Assembly: GCF_003122365.1 (NCBI RefSeq)
Contig: NZ_CP029254.1
Coordinates: 992,001-1,056,000, forward strand
Direction: 5' to 3'
DNA from: Streptomyces spongiicola
Lineage (GTDB): Bacteria > Actinomycetota > Actinomycetes > Streptomycetales > Streptomycetaceae
Length of the DNA: 64,000 bases
Below, one piece after another: positions 44,081-52,800 of the stretch. The notes below the pieces were generated by a model that ran no database searches, was not told where the DNA came from, and was given only the letters and a program-made list of their open reading frames with translations. How positions within the stretch are numbered: position 1 is the first letter of the stretch; every line of letters starts with the position of its first letter. The translations under genes and the position numbers were made by a program.

Positions 44081-44313
44081 GGGACCCCGCGGATGTCCGC
44101 CCGGCCCTCACAGGCGACTCGTACCGCGGCGGGGCCCGCCGCCGTCCGCGCTGCGCCGTCGCGCGCTGCGCCGTCGCGTGCGCTGCCGCCCCGGATCCCG
44201 TCGCCGGCCGCCCGCGCCGCCGTCCGCCCGCGCCGCCGTCCGCCCGCGCCGCCGAGACGGAACGGCCGGCAGGCCCTTGACCCTGCCGCGGCGTCATGGT
44301 TTCCACTGAGGTC

Positions 44314-45108
44314 ATGCGGATCGGAGAGATCGCCGCGCTCGTCGGGGTCACGCCCCGTGCCGTGCGGCACTACCACCATCAGGGCCTACTGCCCGAGCCC
44401 GTGCGCCGGGCCAACGGCTACCGGGACTACTCGGTGCGCGACGCCGTACTGCTCGCCCGAATCCGGCGGCTGACGGAGCTCGGGCTCGGCCTCGACGAGG
44501 TCGGGGACGTGCTCGCCGACGACGAGGGGAGGGAACTCGTGGAGGTACTGGCGGAACTGGACGACGATCTCGCCCGGCAGCAGGAACTGCTCGCCGAACG
44601 GCGCGCACGGCTGGGCGCGGTGCTGGAGCAGGCACGCTCCGGGCGGTTGCCCGCCGAGGGCCCGGTGTCGCCGGAGCTGGCGGCGCTGTTCGGCAGTCTC
44701 GCCGGGGAGGCCGCCGGACGGCCCGAGTCCGCGACGGCTGCGAAGGAACGCGAGGTACTCGCCCTGCTGGACACGGTCGTACCGGCCGGGGACCGCGACC
44801 GGCTGCTCGGCGCGATGCGGCGGATAGCCGAGGCTCCGGGGGCGGTGGAGCGCGTGTACGAGGTGTACGGGCTTTTCGACGCGCTCGCGGACGTGGACGC
44901 GGACGCCCGCGATCCCCGGGTCGAGGCGGCGGCCCGGGCACTGGCCGGCTGCGTACCCGACGAGGTCGTGGCGGGGCTGGGGGAGAAGGACACTTCGGCG
45001 GGAGAGGGCGGGAGTCCGTTCGTGGACGCCTTCTTCGCCGAGTTCCACCCGGCCCAGGCCGAGGCCGTGCGCCGTGCGCTGCGCCTGGTCGCGGAGCGGA
45101 CCCGATGA
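44314..45108 (+). CDS. MerR-family regulator
   Basis: A 264-residue MerR protein: MRIGEIAALVGVTPRAVRHYHHQGLL is the winged helix-turn-helix, followed by the ELGLGLDEVGDVL helix and a long coiled coil (about 75-115), then an unusual 150-residue C-terminal domain of helical character. I favour the ATG at 44314 as a near-leaderless start; an ATG 18 bp upstream is possible. TTGACC (44278) and an imperfect dyad CCCTGCCGC/GGCGTCATGG follow the MerR pattern of an overlong promoter spacer, so it probably regulates itself. It overlaps the next gene by four bases. Confidence 0.85.
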   Translation: MRIGEIAALVGVTPRAVRHYHHQGLLPEPVRRANGYRDYSVRDAVLLARIRRLTELGLGLDEVGDVLADDEGRELVEVLAELDDDLARQQELLAERRARLGAVLEQARSGRLPAEGPVSPELAALFGSLAGEAAGRPESATAAKEREVLALLDTVVPAGDRDRLLGAMRRIAEAPGAVERVYEVYGLFDALADVDADARDPRVEAAARALAGCVPDEVVAGLGEKDTSAGEGGSPFVDAFFAEFHPAQAEAVRRALRLVAERTR

Positions 45109-46019
45109 TGCGGCTGAGGCGGTTGGGCTCGAAGATGCGGCCGGGGTGGCTAGGCTCGAAGATGCGGCCGGGGTGGCTGGGGTGGATGAGGCAGCCGAGG
45201 CGACTGCTCAGAGGCGTCGCGTATCTCGTCGTACCCGGTGAACTGACGCTGCTGGTCTGTCTGTTGGCGGGTCTGCGCCCGCCCGCGCCGGTGCTCGCCG
45301 CCGGTGAGGCGGCCGTCCTGCTCCTGCTGACGGCCGAGGCCGCCGTGTTCCTGCGGCTGTGGCGCCGGGAGGGGCGGACACCGCGCGAGGCCGTACGTGA
45401 GCTGGTCCCCCAGCCGGTACTGCGGCTGGCAGGGCACGAACTGCGTCTCATGTGGAGCCTGCTGCTCTGGGCGGCCCGGCGGCGCTCGGGTCCCGGGCCG
45501 GGCGAGCAGGTCTTCGGACATGCCCGCGACCAGGCCGGGCTCCTCCTCGGCCTGGGCTTCGTCTGCGTCGTCGAGACGGTGGCGATGTCCTACCTGCTCA
45601 GGCCCTGGCCGGTACTGCACGCCGTGGTGCTCGCCCTGGACGTCTACACCGTTCTCTTCGTCGTGGGCCTGCACGCGGCGTCCGCGACCCGCCCGCACAC
45701 GCTGTCCGAGCACACACTGCGGCTGCGCCGGGCCACCCACGTCGATCTGCGGATCCCGCTGGAGCGGATCGCGTCCGCCTCCTACGAACTGCTGTCCGCG
45801 CACGACGGGAAGGAGGACGGCGTGCTCGACCTTCCCGTCGGATCGCAGACGTCGCTCACCTTCACGCTGTCGGAACCCGTCGAGTCGGTGGGGCTGCTGG
45901 GCGGGACGCGCCGGGTGCACACCGTGCGCTGCCACGCCGACGACGCCCGTTCGCTGCTCCAGGCGGTCACGCGGGCACGGAGTTCCCTGCCACCGCCCCG
46001 GGGCGGGCCGCCGTCCTGA
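45105..46019 (+). CDS. Membrane protein coupled to the MerR gene
   Basis: A 304-residue integral membrane protein with about five hydrophobic stretches (YLVVPGELTLLVCLLAGL, PVLAAGEAAVLLLLTAEA, GLLLGLGFVCVVETVAMSYL, VVLALDVYTVLFVVGLHA) and a C-terminal cytoplasmic domain of about 110 residues. The first residues contain a short duplication: two copies of SKMRPGWLG from a 24-bp direct repeat. ATGA overlap with the regulator implies joint function, perhaps stress sensing or transport. No family assigned. Confidence 0.8.
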   Translation: MMRLRRLGSKMRPGWLGSKMRPGWLGWMRQPRRLLRGVAYLVVPGELTLLVCLLAGLRPPAPVLAAGEAAVLLLLTAEAAVFLRLWRREGRTPREAVRELVPQPVLRLAGHELRLMWSLLLWAARRRSGPGPGEQVFGHARDQAGLLLGLGFVCVVETVAMSYLLRPWPVLHAVVLALDVYTVLFVVGLHAASATRPHTLSEHTLRLRRATHVDLRIPLERIASASYELLSAHDGKEDGVLDLPVGSQTSLTFTLSEPVESVGLLGGTRRVHTVRCHADDARSLLQAVTRARSSLPPPRGGPPS

Positions 46020-46099
46020 ACCGTACCCGCAGCGCCTCCCGCGGTGGCAGCCGCGCCTCACCGCCGTCGGCAGGGGCCACGGGCGGGCGCATGCAGGGC

Positions 46100-46190
46100 A
46101 CCGGGCGGGCACGGGCGAGCACAGGCGGGCCACGGGCGAGCACAGGCGGGCCACGGGCGGGCACAGGCAGGGCACAGGCGGGGCACGGGC
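46100..46190. repeat. Intergenic GGGCACAGGC-type repeats
   Basis: The 46020-46275 spacer holds about eight imperfect copies of a 10-21 bp unit (CACAGGCGGGCCACGGGCGAG and shorter forms). It has no credible gene. The yaaA promoter must lie between about 46190 and 46275. Confidence 0.75.
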
Positions 46191-46275
46191 GGCATACCGA
46201 GGCGGGCGATTACGCTGGTGCGGGGCCGCATCCCCGGATTCCCGGATTCCCGTACACAGTCAGAGGAGAATCGCC

Positions 46276-47076
46276 GTGCTCGTGCTGTTGCCGCCGTCCG
46301 AGGGCAAGGCCGCTTCGGGCCGCGGTGCGCCGCTCAAGCCGGAGGCACTCTCGCTGCCCGCCCTGGCCGGGGCTCGCGCGACGGTCCTGGACGAGCTCGT
46401 GGAACTGTGCCGGGGGGACGAGGAGAAGGCCCGGGACGTACTCGGGCTCAGCGAGGGCCTGCGCGACGAGGTCGCGAAGAACGCCGGGCTGCGGACGGCC
46501 GGGACACGCCCGGCGGGCGAGATCTACACCGGCGTGCTGTACGACGCGCTCGGACTGGCCACCCTCGACGCCTCCGCGCGCCGCCGGGCCCGGAAGTCAC
46601 TGCTGGTGTTCTCCGGGCTCTGGGGCGCGGTCCGCATCGGCGACCGCATCCCCTCGTACCGCTGCTCGATGGGCGTCAGGCTGCCCGGGCTCGGGGCACT
46701 CGGCGCGTACTGGCGGGCGCCGATGGCGTCCGCCCTGCCCGAGGCGGCCGGGAGCGGCCTGGTCCTGGATCTGCGGTCGTCGGCGTACGCGGCCGCCTGG
46801 CGCCCGCAGGGCGAGGTCGCCGGCCGTACGGCGACCGTGCGGGTGCTGCACTCGCAGATCGTCGACGGCGTCGAGAGGCGTTCCGTGGTCTCCCACTTCA
46901 ACAAGGCGACCAAGGGGCGCATCGTACGCAGTCTGCTGGAGGGCGGCGTGGCGCCGAAGGGGCCGGGAGAGCTGGTGGAGGCGCTTCGCGACCTCGGCTA
47001 CGCGGTCGAGGCGGAGGCACCGGGGAAGCCGGGGAAGGCGTGGGCGCTCGACGTGGTGGTCACCGAGATCCACTGA
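46276..47076 (+). CDS. yaaA: YaaA-family peroxide stress protein
   Basis: A 266-residue member of the YaaA/DUF328 family, which lowers free iron and limits DNA damage during hydrogen peroxide stress in E. coli. Hallmarks: LVLLPPSEGKAASGRGAPL at the N-terminus, AGEIYTGVLYDALGLATLD near 75, VFSGLWGAVRIGDRIPSYRC near 115 and VSHFNKATKGRIVRSLLEGG near 210. GTG start with GAGGAG seven bases upstream. Confidence 0.9.
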   Translation: MLVLLPPSEGKAASGRGAPLKPEALSLPALAGARATVLDELVELCRGDEEKARDVLGLSEGLRDEVAKNAGLRTAGTRPAGEIYTGVLYDALGLATLDASARRRARKSLLVFSGLWGAVRIGDRIPSYRCSMGVRLPGLGALGAYWRAPMASALPEAAGSGLVLDLRSSAYAAAWRPQGEVAGRTATVRVLHSQIVDGVERRSVVSHFNKATKGRIVRSLLEGGVAPKGPGELVEALRDLGYAVEAEAPGKPGKAWALDVVVTEIH

Positions 47077-47686
47077 TCGGGGTCCACTGACGGTCCACTC
47101 ACGGTCAACTGATCGAGTCCGGTGAACGGGATCCGGTGAGGGTGAGCGTACGGGGTGCGAGGCATTCGTCCCCGGTGTGAACGCCGGGGCGTTCTGCAGG
47201 TGTCCCGCCAACCGCGCCGAGTGCCGGAGCGGTAGGCAAGGCGACGTGCACTCCGTGCTCGGCCGGGCCCGTCGTCCCGTGGCGGTCCCGGGCCGGGCGT
47301 CCGTCCCCGGTCGCGGGCTCAGGTCCCCTGGTGACCGGCGTCGGGCGCCGGATGCCCGATGGCCGATGCCCGATGGCCGATGTTCCCACCGTCGGGTCGC
47401 CACCGGGCCACCGGTGGGCGACCGCCGGGCGGAACACCGAAGGCGTCGCGCACGCCGAGCGCGGGAGGGCACTGGCCGGACACCGCACGCCCCGGACACC
47501 GCACGGGCCGAAGCAGCACGGGTCGGCGCCGTCACGACCCGGCGCGGCGCCGGGCCGAGAGCGGCGCCGGGCACGAGGCACCGAGCACCGGGACCACGTC
47601 GGCAACGTGGTCGGCGCCTGGTCGGCGCCGGTGACCCGGCGCCGGCGCGAGGCGGACCCCGGCGCCGGCACCAGGCCGGCCCGACG
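47077..47686. other. Gap of about 610 bp, no gene seen
   Basis: No frame here looks like protein. Around 47349-47385 a GATGGCCGATGCCC unit is repeated in tandem, and 47460-47690 is rich in GCGCCGG-type simple repeats. It probably contains the 3' untranslated end of the RNase H operon. Confidence 0.6.
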
Positions 47687-49159
47687 TCAGCGCAGGTGGC
47701 CCGTGTCGTTCAGCAGCCGCAGCGACGCGTTGCCGTCCGCGTAGTACGCCACCGCCGACACCGAAGCCGCCGAGAGCTCCATGCGGAACAGGGACTCCGG
47801 GGGCGCGCCGATGGCCAGGCGTACCAGCGTCTTGATGGGAGTGACATGGGTGACCACGAGGACCGTGCGTCCCCGGTACTCCCGGACCAGCCGGTCGCGC
47901 GTCGCCGCGACGCGCTTCGCGACCGTCGCGAAGCTCTCCCCGCCGCCGGTGGGCGCCGCCTTGGTCGAGGCGAGCCAGGCGTCGAGGTCGTCGCCGTGAC
48001 GCTCCCGGACCTCCGCGAACGTCAGGCCCTCCCACGCGCCGAAGTCCGTCTCCCGCAGCCCGTCGTCGATCCTTACGTCGAGCCCGAGGCGGGCCCCGAC
48101 CGCCTCCGCGGTCTGCCGGCAGCGCTTGAGGGGCGAGGAGACGATCGCCTGGATCGTGCCGCGCGCGGCCAGCGCCGCCGCCACGGCCTGGGCCTGGCGC
48201 CGGCCCACCTCGGACAGCTCGTGGTCGCCGGTACCGGAGAAGCGCTTCTCCGGGGTCAGCGCCGTCTCACCGTGCCGCAGCAGGACGAACGTGGCGGGGG
48301 GGCCGAGGTCCGGGCCCCAGCCGGCACCCTCGACCTCGGTGCTCTTGGGCAGTGCCGCCTGCGCGGCAGCACCACCAGTCGCAGCACCACCGGAAACGGC
48401 TGCACCACCGGAAACGGCTGCACCACCGGAAACGGCTGCACCACCGGAAACGGCTGCACCACCGGATACGGCAGCACCACCGGATACGGCAGCATCAACC
48501 CCGGCGCCGCCGATCCCGCCACCACCGGAAGCCGCGTCGCCGGACACCGCATCGCCGGACGCAGCCGAAGCGGCCTGCGCCCCGGCCGCGTACGCGTTCC
48601 CCGCACCGGAGTTCACGGCCGCGCGCGAGTTCAACGCGGCCCGCGCCTTCGCCGCACCCGCCGCCGCGTCGCCGACGACCCGGGCCGCCCGGTCCTCCTC
48701 CGCGGAGGACGACAGCGCCGCCGAGGACGCCGAAGGCTCCCACCGCTCGCCGCGCCGTCCCGCGTCCATCGCCTCGTTGGCCAGCCGGTCGGCGTGCTTG
48801 TTGCGCTCGCGTGGGATCCACTGGTAGGTGACCTGCCCGGACGGGAGGATCCGCGCGGCCTCCGCGGCCAGCGGCTTCATGTCCGGGTGCTTGATCTTCC
48901 AGCGGCCCGACATCTGCTCCACGACGAGCTTGGAGTCCATGCGGACATGGACACGTGCGTCCGGGTCGAGTTCCCCCGCCGCTTTCAGGCCGGCGATGAG
49001 TCCCCGGTACTCGGCGACGTTGTTCGTGGCGACGCCGATGTACTCGGCCCGTTCCACGAGGGTTTCGCCGCTCGCCGCGTCGCGGACGACCGCCCCGTAG
49101 CCCGCCGGTCCCGGGTTCCCCCGGGAACCGCCGTCGGCCTCGACGACCAGCTCGCGCAT
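47687..49159 (-). CDS. Bifunctional RNase HI and acid phosphatase (CobC-like)
   Basis: A 490-residue fusion known in Streptomyces and mycobacteria. Residues 1-135 are RNase HI, which removes RNA from RNA-DNA hybrids (EADGGSRGNPGPAGYGAVV, NNVAEYRGLIAGL, RMDSKLVVEQ supply Asp, Glu, Asp). Residues from about 295 to the end are a histidine phosphatase (LLRHGETALTPEKRFSGTGD, VVTHVTPIKTLV), related to alpha-ribazole phosphatase. The linker of about 150 residues is Ala/Ser/Gly-rich and carries six AVSGGA repeats. Its ATG shares one base with the stop of the zinc-ribbon gene (TGATG). Confidence 0.93.
   Translation of the reverse strand: MRELVVEADGGSRGNPGPAGYGAVVRDAASGETLVERAEYIGVATNNVAEYRGLIAGLKAAGELDPDARVHVRMDSKLVVEQMSGRWKIKHPDMKPLAAEAARILPSGQVTYQWIPRERNKHADRLANEAMDAGRRGERWEPSASSAALSSSAEEDRAARVVGDAAAGAAKARAALNSRAAVNSGAGNAYAAGAQAASAASGDAVSGDAASGGGGIGGAGVDAAVSGGAAVSGGAAVSGGAAVSGGAAVSGGAAVSGGAATGGAAAQAALPKSTEVEGAGWGPDLGPPATFVLLRHGETALTPEKRFSGTGDHELSEVGRRQAQAVAAALAARGTIQAIVSSPLKRCRQTAEAVGARLGLDVRIDDGLRETDFGAWEGLTFAEVRERHGDDLDAWLASTKAAPTGGGESFATVAKRVAATRDRLVREYRGRTVLVVTHVTPIKTLVRLAIGAPPESLFRMELSAASVSAVAYYADGNASLRLLNDTGHLR
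48386..48496. repeat. Eighteen-bp tandem repeat inside the RNase H fusion linker
   Basis: Six units of GGAAACGGCTGCACCACC (four identical, two with GGATACGGCAG) encode six AVSGGA repeats. The unit keeps the frame, so copy number can change the linker length without breaking the protein. Confidence 0.88.
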
Positions 49160-49902
49160 CAGAGACCGGACTCCGGTGTGCGGACCAGGATGCGGCGGCA
49201 GTTCTCGCAGCGCACGACCGCGTCGGGGGCGGCGGCGCGGACCTCGTTCAGTTCGGTGATGTTGAGCTCGATGTGGCAGCCCTCGCAGCGCCGCTGGTAC
49301 AGCCGGGCCGCGCCCACACCGCCCTGCTGCTCGCGGAGCTTCTCGTACAGCTTCATCAGGTCCGCGGGCACGGAGCCGGCGACGACCTCGCGCTCCTTGC
49401 CGACCGACGCGGACTCGCCGTCGAGTTCCTCGTACGCCGCGTCCCGGCGGGCCGCCGCGTCGTCGGCCTTCGCCTGGACCGAGGAGACGCGCCCGCTCAG
49501 TTCGGCCACGCGCTCCTGCGCGGACTCGCGGCGCTCCATCACCTCGAGGACGACGTCCTCCAGATCACCCTGGCGCTTGGCGAGCGAGGCGATCTCCTTC
49601 TGGAGGTTCTCGAGGTCCTTGGGGGAGGTGACGGCCCCGGAGTCGAGGCGCTGCTGGTCCCGCGCCGAGCGCTGGCGGACCTGGTCGACGTCCTGCTCCG
49701 CCTTGGTCTGCTCGCGGGCGCAGTCGCTCTCCTCCGTCTGCGCGGCGACGAGCAGGTCGCGCAGCTGCGAGAGGTCCTTGTTCAGCGACTCCAGTTCGGC
49801 GTGCTCGGGCAGCGACTTGCGCCTGTGCGCGAGCTGCGAGAGGCGGACGTCGAATGCCTGGACGTCGAGGAGTCGGATCTGGTCTGCGGGCGCGGCGTTC
49901 AG
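49159..49902 (-). CDS. Zinc-ribbon coiled-coil protein (CT398/C4-type)
   Basis: A 247-residue protein: a long antiparallel coiled coil (about 10-190, ELESLNKDLSQLRDLLVAAQ and later) and a C-terminal zinc ribbon with CEGCHIELN and CENCRRILV (four cysteines). The family is always next to Nif3-like and RNase H genes in actinobacteria; a role in RNA or nucleotide metabolism is suspected. The reading begins at a CTG (49902) that overlaps the TGA of the Nif3 gene (CTGA), with GGAG nine bases before it; no ATG or GTG precedes the conserved NAAPADQIRLLDVQ. Confidence 0.88.
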   Translation of the reverse strand: MNAAPADQIRLLDVQAFDVRLSQLAHRRKSLPEHAELESLNKDLSQLRDLLVAAQTEESDCAREQTKAEQDVDQVRQRSARDQQRLDSGAVTSPKDLENLQKEIASLAKRQGDLEDVVLEVMERRESAQERVAELSGRVSSVQAKADDAAARRDAAYEELDGESASVGKEREVVAGSVPADLMKLYEKLREQQGGVGAARLYQRRCEGCHIELNITELNEVRAAAPDAVVRCENCRRILVRTPESGL

Positions 49903-50714
49903 TTGGGGGCTCCAGAGGTGTGGTGGGAGGACCAGGGGTCGGTGACCGTCTTCGAGACATGGACCCGCAGGTTCCAGCCGTGGCGGTCGGAGATCTCGTC
50001 GAGCTGGGCGGCGGCCTGTTCGCACCAGGGCCACTCGGTGGCCCAGTGGGCGGCGTCGACCAGGCCGAGCGGTGACTGCTGGACGGCCTCGGACACGGGG
50101 TGGTGCCGCAGGTCGGCGGTGAGGAAGGCATCCACGCCCGCGGCCCGGGCGGCCCCGATGAGGCCGTCGCCGGAGCCGCCGCTGACGGCGACGCGGCGGA
50201 CGGTCGCGTCCGGGTCTCCGGCGACGCGGATGCCCTGCGCGGCCGCCGGCAGCCGTGCGGCGGCGCGGGCCGCGAACTCCCGCAGCGTCTCGGGGTGGTC
50301 GAGTTCGCAGATCCGGCCCAGGCCGTTCTCGGGCACCAGCGGCCCGGTGACGCGGAGGTCGAGCGCGCCGGCGAGGGCGTCGGAGACACCCGGGTCCGCG
50401 GTGTCGGCGTTGGTGTGCGCGACGTGCAGCGCGATGTCGTGCTTGATGAGGGTGTGGACGACCCGGCCCTTGAAATGGGAGGCGGCGACGGTCGTCGTAC
50501 CGCGCAGATAGAGCGGATGGTGCGCGACGACCAGGTCCGCGCCGAGGGCGACGGCCTCCTCCGCGATCTCCTGGACGGGGTCCACGGCGAACAGGACGCG
50601 GGCGATCTCGGCGCCGGGGTCACCGCAGACCGTGCCGACGGCGTCCCATTCCTCGGCCCGCTCGGGGGGCCAGAGGGCGTCGAACTCGGCGATGACTTCA
50701 GACAGGCGGGGCAC
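49899..50714 (-). CDS. Nif3-like dinuclear metal centre protein
   Basis: A 271-residue member of the NIF3/YqfO (GTP cyclohydrolase I type 2-like) family. Metal ligands: ADLVVAHHPLYLRG (HxH-type near 65), HTNADTADPGVSDALA near 105 and DLRHHPVSEA plus DAAHWATEWP near the C-terminus. Members form hexameric rings; function remains unclear. First gene of the three-gene overlapping operon. I favour the GTG at 50714 (MPRLSEVIAEF), with a TAGCCT promoter box 7 bases upstream that suggests a leaderless message; ATG 50735 is the alternative. Confidence 0.88.
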   Translation of the reverse strand: MPRLSEVIAEFDALWPPERAEEWDAVGTVCGDPGAEIARVLFAVDPVQEIAEEAVALGADLVVAHHPLYLRGTTTVAASHFKGRVVHTLIKHDIALHVAHTNADTADPGVSDALAGALDLRVTGPLVPENGLGRICELDHPETLREFAARAAARLPAAAQGIRVAGDPDATVRRVAVSGGSGDGLIGAARAAGVDAFLTADLRHHPVSEAVQQSPLGLVDAAHWATEWPWCEQAAAQLDEISDRHGWNLRVHVSKTVTDPWSSHHTSGAPN

Positions 50715-50771
50715 GGGGGCAAGGCTACCTGTCATCCGTGCGCCGTCACCCGGCGCCGGGTGCCCCGGGAC

Positions 50772-50818
50772 GGGCAGGTCCCGGGTAGGGCCCGGCCGAA
50801 CGGCCCCGGGACCTGCCC
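50772..50818. terminator. Strong hairpin in the divergent intergenic region
   Basis: A perfect 14-bp stem GGGCAGGTCCCGGG (50772-50785) with its complement (50805-50818). It lies upstream of the Nif3 operon and of the divergent 51075 gene, so it is not at a gene end; it may be a regulatory structure. Confidence 0.55.
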
Positions 50819-50972
50819 GGCCGGTGACGGGCCCCGGCGGCTTCCAGGCGCCCGCGGCGGGAGGCGGGCAGGGCGGAGCGGACCCGCGGCGGGCAGGTCC
50901 CCGGGCACCCGGCGCCACCCGGAGGCACCGGGTCTTCAACACCCGGGGAGCACAACCACCAGCCCCCTCTCA

Positions 50973-50990
50973 GCCGAATCCGGATTCGGC
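50973..50990. promoter_or_regulatory. Perfect 18-bp palindrome upstream of the 51075 gene
   Basis: GCCGAATCCGGATTCGGC is fully self-complementary and lies 85 bp upstream of the next start codon, in the right place for a dimeric repressor or activator. No regulator gene is adjacent. Confidence 0.55.
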
Positions 50991-51074
50991 CACCCTTATG
51001 TGTGAAGTGAAACGGCTCGCGGCGTTCGGCTGGAAGTGCGAAAACTAGCTTCGATGTCCGGAGGTGACCATCCG

Positions 51075-52271
51075 ATGACAGCGTGTGCCATCGAAGAAGC
51101 CGCGGACCACGAGGCCCTGCGGCCCGCCCCCCGGGCGGCGCTCACGGTCGGCGCGGGCGGCGGCTACGCGGCGCGCCTCACGGGGCGGGGAGACGCCCTG
51201 TTCGCCGAGCGGTGGACGCTCGACGGCCCGGAGCCGTACGCGGTGTCCCTGCCGCTCGGGCAGCCCGAGGAGCCGGACACGGAGGTGGCCCCGCTCGCCG
51301 ACGGCCGGGTGCTGGTCCACCGGCGGGTGGCAGGGGTCCGCTCGTTCTCCCTGCTCTACCCGGCGGGTCCCGGTACGGGTGAACTGCCTCTGGGCCGCGT
51401 GGAGTCGGCAGAGCTGCGGCTGCTCCCGCCATCGCCGGACGGCACCTGCGCCTACGCCCTGGCACCGGGTGAGGGCTCGACCGCCGTGTGGCTGGTGGCG
51501 GGCGGGGCGTTCGGACCGGAGCGGGTGGCGGTGGTGCCGGGCCGCTGCTCGGGCGGGGTGTGGCTGGACCGGACGGGCCGGATGCTGGCGCTGGACCGCG
51601 AGCGGGACGGGGTCACCAAGGCGGTGGTGGTCGATCTGGAGCGGGGCGGTGAGGTGACGCCGCTGCTGCAGATCACGGAGGACAGCAACGACCGGTTGCT
51701 GCTCGCCGACGCGGAGAGCGGACTGCTGATGATCCGCTCGGACGCGGCGGGCCACGACCGGCTCGGATGGGGGGTGCTGGGGAGCCTTCGTCCGGTCCGG
51801 TTCCCCGAGTGCCTGCGGCTGCCGGACGCGGCGGTGACGCCGTTCGCGATCCAGCCGGGGCGGGTGCTGTTACCGGAGAGCTGCGCGGTGGCGCTGCGGA
51901 TCGACGCGGCGGCGGGCACCCGGGTGGGGGTCTGGCGGCCGTCCGGGCGGCGCCTTCACCGGTTGCCCCCTCCCGGGGGATGGCTGGCGGGCTCCGGGCT
52001 GTGGACCCGGGAGGGAGCGCTGCGACTGCCGTACTCGACGGAGGAGGTGGCGTGCGGAATGGCCAGGCTGGAGCCCCCCGGGGACGCTCTTCCACCGGGT
52101 CCACCGGGTCCGCCGGCGTCCGGCTCGGCACCGGCACCGGCACCGGCACCGGCACCGGCACGACCGGAGCACGCAGGTGGGGAACCGTACGGGGAGGCAG
52201 GACGTCCTCCCGTGCGCAGACCCGTGCCGCTTCAGCAGGCGCCTCTCACGGGGCGTGTGGCGCGTGGTTAG
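51075..52271 (+). CDS. Hypothetical protein, possible beta-propeller, with Ala-Pro tail
   Basis: A 398-residue protein of unknown function. The first 330 residues have repeated short beta segments (SLPLGQPEEPDTEVAPLADG, RVESAELRLLPPSPDGTCAY, VWLDRTGRMLALDRERDG) like a propeller. The tail is low-complexity: a run of Ala-Pro pairs from six-bp GGCACC repeats at 52127-52160, then Arg/Pro-rich. No signal peptide. ATG at 51075 with GGAGGTG nine bases upstream. Conserved hypothetical proteins of this kind are common next to the Nif3 operon in Streptomyces. Confidence 0.8.
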   Translation: MTACAIEEAADHEALRPAPRAALTVGAGGGYAARLTGRGDALFAERWTLDGPEPYAVSLPLGQPEEPDTEVAPLADGRVLVHRRVAGVRSFSLLYPAGPGTGELPLGRVESAELRLLPPSPDGTCAYALAPGEGSTAVWLVAGGAFGPERVAVVPGRCSGGVWLDRTGRMLALDRERDGVTKAVVVDLERGGEVTPLLQITEDSNDRLLLADAESGLLMIRSDAAGHDRLGWGVLGSLRPVRFPECLRLPDAAVTPFAIQPGRVLLPESCAVALRIDAAAGTRVGVWRPSGRRLHRLPPPGGWLAGSGLWTREGALRLPYSTEEVACGMARLEPPGDALPPGPPGPPASGSAPAPAPAPAPARPEHAGGEPYGEAGRPPVRRPVPLQQAPLTGRVARG

Positions 52272-52375
52272 ACTCTGCGGCCGGGGGATACACAGTCGCA
52301 CCGTCCGGATTCCGGCGGTGACGGCTACCCCGGTGACACCAGATCGGCGATGGAACAACGGGGTGGATTTCCCAC

Positions 52376-52546
52376 ATGTCTGAGGCCCGAACCGACACGA
52401 CCCAGGCGCGTCCGCAGGGAGCGGCCGCGAACCAGGCCGAGGCCGTCGGCTCCGGCAAGCACCGGGGCGGTGCCGCTGCTTCGGAGGACACGGCGTCTCC
52501 GGTACACGGCCGCCACCGCCGCCCGGCGAAGAACGAGGCGGCATAA
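52376..52546 (+). CDS. Small hypothetical protein of 56 residues
   Basis: MSEARTDTTQARPQGAAANQ at the start and HGRHRRPAKNEAA at the end, polar and disordered, rich in Ala, Gln and basic residues. It is closed by TAA and followed at once by a strong terminator, which supports a real gene. Disordered short proteins with a GRHRRP tail occur in Streptomyces without known role. Confidence 0.65.
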   Translation: MSEARTDTTQARPQGAAANQAEAVGSGKHRGGAAASEDTASPVHGRHRRPAKNEAA

Positions 52547-52570
52547 GTAAGGCCCCGCGAGACACATCGG

Positions 52571-52615
52571 ATGAGTGAGGGCCGCCGCGGGGCTTCCGTG
52601 GCGGCCCTCACTCAT
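52571..52615. terminator. Perfect 16-bp hairpin after the small gene
   Basis: ATGAGTGAGGGCCGCC (52571-52586) pairs exactly with 52600-52615 around a 13-nt loop, 24 bp after the stop codon. The remaining gap to 52800 is GC-rich with no gene. Confidence 0.8.
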
Positions 52616-52800
52616 GCGTGCCGCGCTCCCGCCCGGTGGGTCCGGCGGGGGATCGCACGGCAAGGACGCCGGTCGGCCCGCACCGACCGTGCAGCACGGC
52701 CCCCCAAGGCCCCCATGTCCCCCACGCCCCGCACGCCCCCGCGTCCCACACGGCCGGTGTGCCTGTGGAGGCCCGCCGGAGCAGGAGTGGGGAGGAGGGG

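Noticed and set aside
47177..49945. 922-codon + frame opposite the RNase H and zinc-ribbon genes
   Set aside because: Antisense shadow with Arg-rich sequence; both genes beneath it are well supported.
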